From positions 1 to 57,991 of the forward strand of contig CAYQTA010000056.1 in NCBI GenBank assembly GCA_964420365.1: DNA of 57,991 nt, written 5' to 3'. This DNA comes from JAMOQA01 sp964420365. Its GTDB lineage: Bacteria; Acidobacteriota; Polarisedimenticolia; J045. Below the pieces are notes generated by a model, which had not been told where the DNA came from, did no database searches, and was given only the letters and a program-made list of their open reading frames with translations. Position 1 is the first letter of the stretch. Every line of letters begins with the position of its first letter. The translations under genes and the position numbers were made by a program. Below are positions 24,671 to 33,350 of this stretch, piece after piece.

Positions 24671-26034
24671 AGGCGTCACGATTCAACCGTCTGGTGGAGG
24701 CGCGGGACGGCGCCTTCCTGCTCTTCAACGCCTACACGACGGCACTCGCCGAGATCGACCCGGTTGACGTCGAGTTCGTCCGGGCCTGCCTCGAGGACCC
24801 GGGCGCAGCGGCTGCCGCGGACGACCATCGGCGCGAGCTGCTCGAAGGTCTCGAGCGCGGCGGGTTTCTCGTCGAGGACGAGATCGACGAGCTGGCTCGC
24901 ATCAAGGTGGCGATGTTCCGCGACCGGTTCCGCACCGATCGGCTGATGTTGACGATCGCCCCGACGCTCGACTGCAATTTCCGGTGCGACTACTGCTACG
25001 AGGAGCATCTGCGCGTGACGATGTCCCGACCCGTCCGCGCGGAGTTGATCCGCTGGGTGGAGGACCAGGCGGCCGGGCTCACCGCGCTCTGGGTCACCTG
25101 GTACGGCGGAGAACCTCTGTTGCCGGGATCGCTGGATGCGATCCGGGAACTCACTGCAGGCTTCCGGGAGATCGCCGACGAGCACGGCCTCGAGTACGGC
25201 GCGGAACTGGTGACGAACGGGTACCTGCTCGACCGACCGACGATGGAGGAAATGCTGCGACTCGGTGTCCAGCGGGTGCAGGTTACCCTGGACGGCCCGC
25301 GGGAGATCCACGACCGGCGTCGGGTGCTGGCGGATGGCAACGGGACCTTCGACCGGATCGTGGCCAACCTCGAAGAGGTGATGGATCTCGCCGAGATCCA
25401 GCTCCGGATCAATGTCGACCGGCGGAACGCGATGTCCTGTCTCGACGTCGTCGAGCTGCTGGTCGAGCGCGAGATGATTCGGAAGGTCCGGCCCTACATC
25501 GCGCAGGTCACGTTCGACGGGGCTGCCTGCGGGAACATCCAGGAGGCCTGCTATTCGAGCGCGGAGTTCGCCCGCACGGAGGTGGAGGTCTACCGGGAGG
25601 CGGCGCGGAGGCGCTTGCCGCTCGGGCGGTACCCGGTGCGGATTCCGGGGGCGTTCTGCACGGCCGACCGTGTCAACGCCTTCGTGGTCGGCCCGACCGG
25701 CCTGCTCTTCAAGTGCTGGCACGAGGTGACGCTCGAACCGTCGCGGTCGGTCGGCAGCGTGGTCGACGGCCAGGAGCCCTGGCAGAAGGTGATCGAGGAC
25801 CGGTGGCTTGCCTGGGACCCCCTCGAGAAACCGGGGTGCAGGTCCTGCGATATCCTGCCGATCTGTCACGGTGGTTGCCCCCTCGAGGCGCTCGAGCACC
25901 CGGAACGGGACCGGGGTTCCTGCGAGCGCTACCGCTACAATCTCGACGGGATCCTCGAGGTTCGGCGGCTCGCGCGGGGCCGGGGGTGCCCCGGGCGCCA
26001 CTCCCGGGGGGGCGCCCCCGGGATTCTCGGATGA
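24667..26034 (+). CDS. Radical SAM/SPASM peptide-modifying enzyme
   Basis: 455 residues. Residues 1-95 form a small winged-helix-like domain of the kind that binds precursor leaders in many RiPP radical SAM enzymes. The CxxxCxxC site is Cys103/Cys107/Cys110 (CNFRCDYCYEE), with the SAM-binding GGEPLL near residue 155. The C-terminal SPASM domain has CTADR, FKCWHE, GCRSCDILPICHGGC and SCERY, enough for two auxiliary 4Fe-4S clusters. Such enzymes install thioether, C-C or C-O crosslinks or epimerise residues. Between two ATP-grasp genes and near a Cys/Trp-rich peptide, a crosslinking role is likely. Confidence 0.9.
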   Translation: MKASRFNRLVEARDGAFLLFNAYTTALAEIDPVDVEFVRACLEDPGAAAAADDHRRELLEGLERGGFLVEDEIDELARIKVAMFRDRFRTDRLMLTIAPTLDCNFRCDYCYEEHLRVTMSRPVRAELIRWVEDQAAGLTALWVTWYGGEPLLPGSLDAIRELTAGFREIADEHGLEYGAELVTNGYLLDRPTMEEMLRLGVQRVQVTLDGPREIHDRRRVLADGNGTFDRIVANLEEVMDLAEIQLRINVDRRNAMSCLDVVELLVEREMIRKVRPYIAQVTFDGAACGNIQEACYSSAEFARTEVEVYREAARRRLPLGRYPVRIPGAFCTADRVNAFVVGPTGLLFKCWHEVTLEPSRSVGSVVDGQEPWQKVIEDRWLAWDPLEKPGCRSCDILPICHGGCPLEALEHPERDRGSCERYRYNLDGILEVRRLARGRGCPGRHSRGGAPGILG

Positions 26035-26972
26035 GGGTCGGTCTCCTCGGGCCGCCCGGGAGGGCCGAGATCGTCCGCCTCGCGATCCGCCTCGAGGAGC
26101 GGGGCGTGGAGCCGGTCGTTCTCGATCCCGCGGAGGACCCGCGCCCCCGGGTGGACGGAGACAGGATCCAGGCGCTCGGGCACGATCTCGGGGACCTCGC
26201 CGGGCTCTACGTGGCGGACCTCGGCATTCGCTCCCCCTGGCGGCGGGCACCGGGTGGAGGGGTCGACCTGCCGGCTTCGAGACGGGCCCTCGCCGCCTCC
26301 CGGCGCCACCTGGCGGCCTGGAACACGATCCTGCTCCTGCTCCAGCGGCGGGGCACGCGGGTCGTCAACCCTCCCCGGGCCCACGACCTCCACGCCCTCA
26401 AGCCGTTCGAGATCGACGCCTGCTCGCGGCGCGGCATCCCGGTGCCATGGACGCTCGCCACGTCCGATCCGGAGGCCCTCGCCTCCCTTGCCGGCCGGCC
26501 CGGCGAGTGGATCACCAAGGGCATGGTCGGCGGGTATGGCTATACCGAGCGCTTCGTGCCGCCCGCCGGCGCCGGCTCCGCCCGCGGGAGGCTCGCGGCG
26601 GGGCCCCGGATGGTCCAGGAGCGGGTCCGGGGCACCGACGTCCGTGCTTTCGTCGTCGGGGGCCGGGTCGTCGCCGCCGCGGAGATCACCGCCAGCGACG
26701 CGGTCGATTCGCGGCGGGGGACGACCCGCGTGCGCGGGATCGACGTTCCGGAGGAGGCAGCGCGGATCGCCCGCGAGGCCGCGGCACTGTGGGGGATGCC
26801 GTTCTGCGCGGTCGATTTCGTGCGCGAGGAGGGCACCGGACGCTACGTGCTCCTCGAGTGCAACTCGGCCCCGTTCTTCGTCGCCTTCGAGCGGCGGGCG
26901 GGGCGGGACGTCTCCGGGCCGCTCGCGGACTTTCTCTGTGGGCGGGGCCGGGACGAGGGAGGACCGGCATGA
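26031..26972 (+). CDS. ATP-grasp ligase (RimK-like), RiPP maturation
   Basis: 313 residues with an apparently complete ATP-grasp: WITKGMVGGYGYTERF with the ATP-contacting Lys and glycine-rich loop, MVQERVRGTDVRAFVV with the hinge Glu, and the metal site FCAVDF...LLECNSAPFF (Asp, Glu, Asn). The family joins an activated carboxylate to an amine, thiol or hydroxyl, for example side-chain lactams or lactones in graspetides. Acidic residues of the precursor are plausible substrates. ATGA overlaps on both sides. Confidence 0.85.
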   Translation: MRVGLLGPPGRAEIVRLAIRLEERGVEPVVLDPAEDPRPRVDGDRIQALGHDLGDLAGLYVADLGIRSPWRRAPGGGVDLPASRRALAASRRHLAAWNTILLLLQRRGTRVVNPPRAHDLHALKPFEIDACSRRGIPVPWTLATSDPEALASLAGRPGEWITKGMVGGYGYTERFVPPAGAGSARGRLAAGPRMVQERVRGTDVRAFVVGGRVVAAAEITASDAVDSRRGTTRVRGIDVPEEAARIAREAAALWGMPFCAVDFVREEGTGRYVLLECNSAPFFVAFERRAGRDVSGPLADFLCGRGRDEGGPA

Positions 26973-28183
26973 CGGCGGTCCACGTACCCGGCGCGCTTCT
27001 CGAGGTGGACGAGGCCTGCCTCGCCGCCGCGACGCGCCTGCTCGACACGCTCGGAGAATGGCCCTCGCCGGTCGGACACCGCCGGTTCCGCGAGGCGCTG
27101 GCGGCCGCCCGGCGCGCCGCCGGCGAGGAGGAGGCCCGGGGCGCGGCCGCCCCGCTGGTCCTCCGGCACCTGCGCGCCGGCTGGGATGCGCTCGAGGCCG
27201 TCATCCGCTACCGCTGGGAGTGGCCCCGGGTCGACGAGAGGGAACTGCTCGCTCCCGTCGCCGGGGACGGCATCGTCGGGTACGCGACCACGGTGCTGCG
27301 GGACGCCGGGGAGGAGGAGCTCTGGGCCTACCTCGAGGCCCGCCAGGGGCAGAGCGAGGGAAGGCTCCCACCCGGGTCCCCCGCCGCACGGCGCGCCGTC
27401 CAGGAGGCGGCCGACCGGCTCGTGGGAGCCTTCCGCGCCTGGCTCCGGGAACGGGGATGGGACCTGCCCGGGCTCGATGTCGAGGTGACTCTCGATCCTT
27501 CCGGGCGGGCGACGTCGTCCTACCGGCCCGCGCGCCGGGTGGTCGTCCTCGGTGGGGCCGAGTTCCTGGTCTTCGGGGAGGAGGCGTGTCCTCGCGTCAA
27601 CCCGGCGATCGCGCTCCACTCCCTCGCCCACGAGCTCGCCGGGCACGCGGTCCATGCAGCGCTTTCGCGGGACCTGCCGGCGCCGCTCCGGCCGGACGAC
27701 CGGGCCCGGCTCCGGTTCGCGTCCCTGCCGGTATCCGAGGGGTTTGCCGGCTACGCCGGGCGGCTCGCGCTCTCCTTCGCGCGGGAAGCAGGGGACGCGG
27801 TGGGCCTCGCGCCGGGGGCGGTGGGTTTCGTCGAGCAGGTGGTACGCCTGACGCCGGTGCACCATGCCACCGCCGTGCTGCTGGATGTCGCCGCGCTGCG
27901 CGCCCGGCGCGAGCCGCGGTTCGACCCGGTCTCGTGGCTCGAGTCGACGTGCGGTCATGGTGGATTCGGGGAGGTCGTCGCGGGGATGGAGCGGGTCCCG
28001 GTCTACAAGCTGCTCTACGATGCCGCCTCGCTCGCCGGGCTCCGCGAGGTCGAGGAGACGGCCTCCCGGCTCGAACGGCGCGGCGTCGAGGGACCCGCGG
28101 CCTGGCGCCGGCTCGGGCGCGGCGCCTGGGCCCTTGCCTGCTACCGCGAAGCGGTGCTTGGCGAGGGGGCCGGGGGGTCGTGA
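26969..28183 (+). CDS. Putative HExxxH zinc metallopeptidase of the RiPP locus
   Basis: 404 residues, no signal peptide. HELAGH at 221-226 gives His221, Glu222 and His226, and a downstream Glu257 in SEGFAGYAG fits the third ligand. The HExxxH plus EG-A-Y pattern is that of DUF1704/MATCAP-type carboxypeptidases and recalls DUF885. The N-terminal about 200 residues are helical and unrecognised. It may trim the leader or the C terminus of the modified peptide in the cytoplasm. Last gene of the plus-strand maturation operon; 16 bases separate its stop from that of the convergent ABC exporter. Confidence 0.65.
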   Translation: MTAVHVPGALLEVDEACLAAATRLLDTLGEWPSPVGHRRFREALAAARRAAGEEEARGAAAPLVLRHLRAGWDALEAVIRYRWEWPRVDERELLAPVAGDGIVGYATTVLRDAGEEELWAYLEARQGQSEGRLPPGSPAARRAVQEAADRLVGAFRAWLRERGWDLPGLDVEVTLDPSGRATSSYRPARRVVVLGGAEFLVFGEEACPRVNPAIALHSLAHELAGHAVHAALSRDLPAPLRPDDRARLRFASLPVSEGFAGYAGRLALSFAREAGDAVGLAPGAVGFVEQVVRLTPVHHATAVLLDVAALRARREPRFDPVSWLESTCGHGGFGEVVAGMERVPVYKLLYDAASLAGLREVEETASRLERRGVEGPAAWRRLGRGAWALACYREAVLGEGAGGS

Positions 28184-28199
28184 CGGCTCGCCGCCCGCC

Positions 28200-29969
28200 T
28201 CAGTCCTGGCCAGGGGTGCCGGCGCCACGGAGCTGGTCGTCCCAGAGCGTCCGGTAGAGGCCGCCCGCGGCGAGAAGCTCTCCGTGGGTTCCCGCCTCGA
28301 CGATCCGTCCCTCGTGGAGGACGAAGATCCGGTCGACGCCGGTGACCGTCGTCAACCGGTGGGCGACGAGCACGACGGTCCGTCCGCGGACGCGCTCGAA
28401 GAAGCGCGCGAGCACGTCCCGCTCGGTCCGCGGGTCGAGGGCGGAGGTCGCCTCGTCGAGCACGTGGATCGCCGGGTCCTTGAGGAGAGCCCGGGCGAGC
28501 GCGAGCCGCTGCCGCTCGCCGCCGGACAGGCGCATCCCCTCCTCGCCGACGACGGTGTCGAGACCGTCCGGGAGCCGGGAGAGAAACGCCGTCAATCCAC
28601 ATGCCTCGAGGGCATCGAGCAGCTCCGCGTCGGACGCGCCCGGCCGCGCGAGGAGCAGGTTTGCGCGCAGCGTGTCGTGGAAGAGGCGCGTCTCCTGCGG
28701 GACGATGCCGACCGCGCGCCGGAGGGCGCGCAGCTTCCAGTACCGGGCGTCGAGCCCGTCGATCACGACCCGGCCCCGGTCGGGGTCACGGTATCGGCCA
28801 AGCAGCGAGGCGAGGGTGGACTTTCCCGAGCCGGAGGGGCCGACCAGCGCGACCACGCTTCCCTCCGGGACGTGCAGGTCGACACCGGCGAGGCCACGGG
28901 TGCCGTCCGGCCAGGTGACGTGCACCGCCTCGAGGGACACCCGGCCGCGGATCTTCTCCGGGACCCGTGCCCGGGGTTCCTCCCGCACCTCCGGCTCGGT
29001 GTCGAGCAGCTCGAAGAGCCGCGCCAGGGAAGCACGGGCGACCTGGAGATCCACGTTGATCCCGACGAGGCCGGAGATCGGCCGGAAGAGCCGGGTGGCG
29101 AGCGTGTAGTAGGCGACCAGGCTCCCGAGGGACAGGTGTCCCGATAGTACCCGCGCCCCCCCGAGCAGGAAGACGACGATGAAGGATCCCGTGGCGACGA
29201 TGTCGGCCAGGGAGTACTGCAGTGCGCCGGCGAGGGACAGGCGCAGGTTTGACAGGATCCAGGGACGGGAAACCGAGACGTGGCGGCGCGCCTCGGCCTT
29301 TTCCCGGAGGAACTCCTGGATCAACCGGATCGACGAGACTCGCTCGTCGGCGAAGGAGTAGAGTTCCCCGATCGCCTCGCGCGCCCGGATTCCCTCGTCG
29401 CGGAGACGCCGGTTGACGCGCGCCAGGAGGAGCAGCAGGAACGGGTAGGCGAGCACGAGAACGAGCGTCAGCAGCGGGTCCAGCCAGGTGAGCACCGCGA
29501 GGATCCCGGCGATGGTCAGCACGTCCTGGGCGGCGTTCACGATCGTCTGCGCGGCCGTTCGGTGCAGCACGTCCACGTCGGCAGTCAGGCGCGCGAGCAG
29601 GTCCCCGCCCCGCTCCCCGCGGAAGAAATAGGGGGACAGGCGCTGGACGTGCTCGTAGAGCCGCTGCCGGAGGTCGAACAGGATGCGCAGCCCGGAATAG
29701 CTGTAGAGCCACACCGTGACGAGATGAAAGGCAACGCGGAAGAGCAGGACGATCGCGAGGATCCCGACCAGGAGAACGAGGAGACGGGCATCCCCGTCCC
29801 CGAGCGCCCGGTCGACGATCGCCCGGAGTACCAGGGGATCGACGAGGCGAAGGACAACCTCCGCGAGCAGGCAGAAACCGATTTCAAGCTGGAGCCCGAG
29901 GTAGGGACGAACGAACTCCCGGAAGAACCGGGAGAGGAGACCACGACGGTGGGGATCGACGTGCCTCAC
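28200..29969 (-). CDS. ABC exporter (fused membrane and ATPase domains)
   Basis: 589 residues: six membrane helices (about 20-310), then an ATPase with Walker A GPSGSGKST, Q-loop VPQET, signature LSGGERQR, Walker B IHVLDEATSALD and the switch His in AHRLTT. There is no N-terminal C39 peptidase domain, so leader removal must be done elsewhere. GTG start overlaps the stop of the HlyD adaptor (GTGA). With the adaptor it would form a type I export path for the peptide. Confidence 0.9.
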   Translation of the reverse strand: MRHVDPHRRGLLSRFFREFVRPYLGLQLEIGFCLLAEVVLRLVDPLVLRAIVDRALGDGDARLLVLLVGILAIVLLFRVAFHLVTVWLYSYSGLRILFDLRQRLYEHVQRLSPYFFRGERGGDLLARLTADVDVLHRTAAQTIVNAAQDVLTIAGILAVLTWLDPLLTLVLVLAYPFLLLLLARVNRRLRDEGIRAREAIGELYSFADERVSSIRLIQEFLREKAEARRHVSVSRPWILSNLRLSLAGALQYSLADIVATGSFIVVFLLGGARVLSGHLSLGSLVAYYTLATRLFRPISGLVGINVDLQVARASLARLFELLDTEPEVREEPRARVPEKIRGRVSLEAVHVTWPDGTRGLAGVDLHVPEGSVVALVGPSGSGKSTLASLLGRYRDPDRGRVVIDGLDARYWKLRALRRAVGIVPQETRLFHDTLRANLLLARPGASDAELLDALEACGLTAFLSRLPDGLDTVVGEEGMRLSGGERQRLALARALLKDPAIHVLDEATSALDPRTERDVLARFFERVRGRTVVLVAHRLTTVTGVDRIFVLHEGRIVEAGTHGELLAAGGLYRTLWDDQLRGAGTPGQD

Positions 29970-31036
29970 GGCGACGGCGTCCCGGCGAGCCGCTCCAGGA
30001 GGAGGCGCCCGAGGCTCACCCGCTCCCCGACGACGATCCGGGCCTCGCCGGTCATCCCCTCGTAGAGCGTCCCGGGGGCGGTTGCCGGGTCGAGCTCGAT
30101 GCGCACCGGGTAGCCGTTCCCGGCCCGGACCGGGGCGACGCGCTCGACCCGGCCGCGGAGCACGCCATGGAGCATCCAGGGGTAGCCGTCGAGGCGGATC
30201 TTCACCGGCTGGCCCGGCCGGATCCTCGAACGCGCGCGGTCGGCGAGCGCCGCCTCGAACACCCGGACCTCCCGGGAGACCAGGCGAAGCAGCTCCTCGC
30301 CCGCCTCGACCCGGCGGCCGGGGAGCTCGTCGCAGGCGGGGCAGGCGACCTCGCCCGCGGCGGGCGCGGTGACGATCGACCGGGCGAGATCCCGCCGGGC
30401 GCCGGCGAGACGCGCTTCGGCCTCGGCCCGCTCCGCGACGAGGGCGACGAGCCGGGAACGCAGCTCGTCCTCCCGCGCCCGCTGGCGCCGTGGCAGGAGC
30501 TCGAGCGCCTTCCTCGCTTCCTCGAGCGCCACGCGTGCTCGCTCCCGCGCGAGCCGGGCCCGTTCCACGTCAAGGCCAGAGGCAAGGCCCTCGCGCCCGA
30601 GCCGTTCGGTCGCCTCGGCGCGCACCTCGACTTCGCGCAGCTCCACCTCGGCCCGACGGAGCGCCTGCACGGCTTCCTCCCGCTCGGCGGGGAAGAGCTC
30701 CCGCCGCTGCCGGGAGATTCGCTCCCGAAGCTCGGTCTCGCGCGACCGCAGCCCATCGATCCTGGCCTCGAGCTCGCGCACGAGGGCGGCGAGCCTGTCG
30801 TCGTCGAGCCGGAGCAGGGGGGCCCCGGTGGCGACCACCTCGCCGTCGTCGACGAGGACCTCGGCCACGAGCCCTTCCCGGGGAGCGGTCACCGGGACGG
30901 ACCCTCCGCGAAGCCGGCCCCGGGCGACGACGACCCGGTCGATCCGGACGAGCACGAGCCCGGCCACCGCGATCGCCAGGAGAGCGATCCCGAGACCGAG
31001 CACGGTGCGGAGGAGCGGCAGGGAACGGCGGCGCAT
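29966..31036 (-). CDS. HlyD-family membrane-fusion adaptor
   Basis: 356 residues: a single N-terminal membrane helix (about 10-32), a lipoyl/biotinyl half-motif (TAPREGLVAEVLVDDGEVV), a long charged coiled coil (about 85-215), the second lipoyl half (IVTAPAAGEVACPACDELPG) and a beta-barrel domain. CPACD in the lipoyl loop is unusual: two Cys in a periplasmic loop could bind the Cys-rich cargo or a metal. Bridges the inner-membrane ABC exporter to the outer membrane; no TolC gene is nearby. Confidence 0.88.
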   Translation of the reverse strand: MRRRSLPLLRTVLGLGIALLAIAVAGLVLVRIDRVVVARGRLRGGSVPVTAPREGLVAEVLVDDGEVVATGAPLLRLDDDRLAALVRELEARIDGLRSRETELRERISRQRRELFPAEREEAVQALRRAEVELREVEVRAEATERLGREGLASGLDVERARLARERARVALEEARKALELLPRRQRAREDELRSRLVALVAERAEAEARLAGARRDLARSIVTAPAAGEVACPACDELPGRRVEAGEELLRLVSREVRVFEAALADRARSRIRPGQPVKIRLDGYPWMLHGVLRGRVERVAPVRAGNGYPVRIELDPATAPGTLYEGMTGEARIVVGERVSLGRLLLERLAGTPSP

Positions 31037-31139
31037 GTCGAAAACGTACCCTCAGCGCGGGGTCCGGGGAACGGGGAGACGGACGAAGAACGACCGGGCA
31101 CCGGGGTGAACCGCCGGGGAGCTCACCTCCGGACGCCCG

Positions 31140-31151
31140 GCCTGCTCAGGC
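31140..31151 (-). terminator. Weak hairpin after the precursor gene
   Basis: GCCTG-AG-CAGGC on the minus strand lies about 35 bases past the precursor stop. A 5-bp stem is weak; it could act as a leaky attenuator that yields more precursor than transporter message, as is common in RiPP operons. Confidence 0.25.
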
Positions 31152-31183
31152 AGACTTGGAACCGTGAGATCCGCGGGGACCCG

Positions 31184-31306
31184 TTACTTGTCCCAGTCGT
31201 CGCACCAGCGCGGATCCTCGGAGCAGAGAACGCACATCGTGATGTTCTCCCGGCACCAGCGGCGATCCTGCTGCTCCTCCTGCTGAGGCTCGACGATGAA
31301 CTTCAT
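31184..31306 (-). CDS. Candidate RiPP precursor peptide (40 residues, Cys/Trp-rich core)
   Basis: Only 40 residues, but with an excellent AAGGAGGA ribosome site 6 bases before the ATG and a promoter-like pair upstream. The N-terminal leader (about residues 1-15) is MKFIVEP plus a Gln/Glu run. The core has Cys18, Cys25, Cys28 and Cys35 in the symmetric spacing C-x6-C-x2-C-x6-C, with the triplet Arg-Trp-Cys at residues 16-18 and 33-35, then an acidic end with a third Trp (Trp38) and a final Asp-Lys. It is the first gene of the unit that encodes the HlyD adaptor and ABC exporter, facing the radical SAM/ATP-grasp operon. No family was recognised. Confidence 0.75.
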   Translation of the reverse strand: MKFIVEPQQEEQQDRRWCRENITMCVLCSEDPRWCDDWDK

Positions 31307-31438
31307 GGGTATTCCTCCTTCCTTGGACTCTCGCGATGCGGCAACGTTCGTGGCGCCACTTCCCGCCGACCCGGCAACCGGGCTGCCGGTCCCGGCTCCC
31401 GGCAGGCGGCCGCCGGTCCACGGGAAGGGACCTATCAG

Positions 31439-31466
31439 CATATAGGATGCGGGAGTTCCCGGTCAA
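31439..31466 (-). promoter_or_regulatory. Sigma-70-type promoter of the precursor-export operon
   Basis: On the minus strand TTGACC (31461-31466), a 16-base spacer and TATATG (31439-31444). Transcription would begin near 31432, giving a leader of about 125 bases before the precursor ATG. Confidence 0.55.
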
Positions 31467-31535
31467 CGGGCCCGGGCGTCCGCTGCGCCTGGGGCCAGGC
31501 AGGACGGCGCAGAGTGCCGGGCCTCCAGCTCTCTC

Positions 31536-33233
31536 CTACCTGTTGAAGAGGGGAGCAAGTTCCTCCTCGGTGGGCGGCGGCGTCAGGTAGCTGACGATCA
31601 CCAGCGCGCCGATCGAGACGAGCGCCGAGGGATAGATGCTGGGGATCCCCCACGGGTCGCCCCCCTGGAGCACCTGGGGGAAGGCATTGGGGATCACCAG
31701 CTCGAAGAGCAGCGCCATGAATGCCCCGGCGACGATCGACGCGAGCCCTCCCTGGCGGGTCGCCCGCTTCCAGGCGAGGGCGGCGAGCAGCGCAGGCGTG
31801 ATCGCGACGCCGTACATCGTGTAGGCGAAGTACGAGTACCGCAGGACCGAGATCGGCAGCCCGAAGAAGGTCGGCACGAAGATCGCGAGAAACGCCACCA
31901 CGCCGAGCGCCACGACGAACACCTTCTGGAGGGCGACCATCTTCTCGTCCGGGATCTCCGGGTCGAGGAACTTCTGCCAGATGTCGCGCATGATGTTCGT
32001 CGTCGGCGAGAGCAGGTAGTTCATCCCGGTGGAGATCACGACCGCGCAGGCCGCCCCGAGCAGCAGCAGCCCCGAGACCAGCCCGATCCCGCCCCGGGAG
32101 GCGATGTCCTCGGCGGCCCGGAGCACGATCGACGCCGGGTCCACCCCGGGCTCGGCCTTCGCCACGTCCTCGCGGGTCTTCGCCGGGGCGAACGCCGCCT
32201 CGAGGATCCGGCGAGCCGCCTCCGCCTGGGTCGCCGTCAGCCGGCCGCCCGCGGCCGCCTCCTCGACGAGGGCCGCCGCCCGCTCCGCGGCCCGGTCCGG
32301 TGCGAGCTCCCCGGCGGCCACCTCCTGCTTGACCTGCCCGGCGAGCTGGAACGCCTCGATCTCCGGCCAGTGGGCCGCGGCGGCGTAGATCGCGATCGCG
32401 ACGACCACGGTCTCGACGACGATCGTCCCGACGATCCAGAGGGCCACGGCGGTCCGCGCTTCCTTCGGGCTGCGGGCGGAGTAGAACTTCTGGTACATCG
32501 ACTGGATCCCGAGCAGGAGCAGCAGCGTTGCCAGGAAGTACCCGCCGGCCTTGAGAACCGGGTACTGCCCGAAGTCCCGGCTGAAGACCGCCATGTGTTC
32601 CGCCGGGAGGACTTCCGCCGGGGCGGAGGGTCCACCGGCGAAGGCGACGACCAGGGGAAGCGCGATGCAGCACGCGAGGAGGATGATGATCCCGTTCGGC
32701 AGGTCCGTGTGGGCGACGGCGACCATCCCGCCGATCGCGGTGAAGGAGATGACGAAGAAGGCGGTGATCGCCTGCCCGGTCGCCACGGAGATCGCGCCCT
32801 TCGTGACGACGTTCAGGATGTAGCCGCCGGCGCGGAACTGGTAGGAGACGATCGTGGTGAAGGCGATGATCAGGGCGATCGCTCCGAAGAGCCGCGCGAA
32901 GCGCCCGTAGCGGACCTCGAGGATGTCGCCGACCGTGTACTGTCCGAACGTCCGGATCTTTCCCGCGAGGAAGTAGATGATCGCGATCCCCACCCAGGCG
33001 CCGGCCGGCATCCAGAGCGACGACCACCCGGCCTTCGCGGCGTACTCGGCGCCCGCGATGAAGGTCCCCGACCCGATCCAGGTGCAGACGAGCGTGAAGA
33101 CCATCACGGTGAGCGGCAGGCTGCGCCCCGCGACCATGAAGTCGTCGTGGGACTTGATCTGCTTCGCCCGGACGAAGTTGAAGATCCCGAGGGCGACCAG
33201 GTAGCCGAGGACGACCAGCAGGTACCAGCTCAC
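31536..33233 (-). CDS. Sodium:solute symporter family transporter
   Basis: 565 residues with about 13 membrane helices and SSS-family features (FMVAGRSLPL near the start, TWIGSGTF, the amphipathic YRFGRF-like segment EVRYGRFARL). A charged insertion of about 100 residues (roughly 270-375, rich in Ala, Glu and Arg) interrupts the helices, longer than in PutP-type members. Substrate unknown. The GTG at 33233 is chosen for its AGGAGG site and because translation then begins directly with the first helix. A sigma-54-like element lies upstream. Confidence 0.85.
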   Translation of the reverse strand: MSWYLLVVLGYLVALGIFNFVRAKQIKSHDDFMVAGRSLPLTVMVFTLVCTWIGSGTFIAGAEYAAKAGWSSLWMPAGAWVGIAIIYFLAGKIRTFGQYTVGDILEVRYGRFARLFGAIALIIAFTTIVSYQFRAGGYILNVVTKGAISVATGQAITAFFVISFTAIGGMVAVAHTDLPNGIIILLACCIALPLVVAFAGGPSAPAEVLPAEHMAVFSRDFGQYPVLKAGGYFLATLLLLLGIQSMYQKFYSARSPKEARTAVALWIVGTIVVETVVVAIAIYAAAAHWPEIEAFQLAGQVKQEVAAGELAPDRAAERAAALVEEAAAGGRLTATQAEAARRILEAAFAPAKTREDVAKAEPGVDPASIVLRAAEDIASRGGIGLVSGLLLLGAACAVVISTGMNYLLSPTTNIMRDIWQKFLDPEIPDEKMVALQKVFVVALGVVAFLAIFVPTFFGLPISVLRYSYFAYTMYGVAITPALLAALAWKRATRQGGLASIVAGAFMALLFELVIPNAFPQVLQGGDPWGIPSIYPSALVSIGALVIVSYLTPPPTEEELAPLFNR

Positions 33234-33295
33234 GACGTGCCTCCTCTGCGAGCGATGTTGCGCGCGCGTAACGGTCGCACGGCCGACCGCCACCC

Positions 33296-33311
33296 TGCAA
33301 GGGCCTCGCCG
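33296..33311 (-). promoter_or_regulatory. Sigma-54-like promoter of the symporter gene
   Basis: On the minus strand cGGCga-Ggccc-TTGCA matches 9 of 12 positions with GG-N10-GC spacing. Predicted leader about 50 bases. Confidence 0.4.
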
Positions 33312-33350
33312 GGAGGGTATCCTTCCGGCCGCACCGCGGGAGGACGACCG

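Noticed and set aside
31184..31441. Longer 85-residue form of the precursor peptide
   Set aside because: Its first 45 residues lack a ribosome site and cover the leader and part of the promoter region; the internal ATG at 31306 has a near-perfect site.
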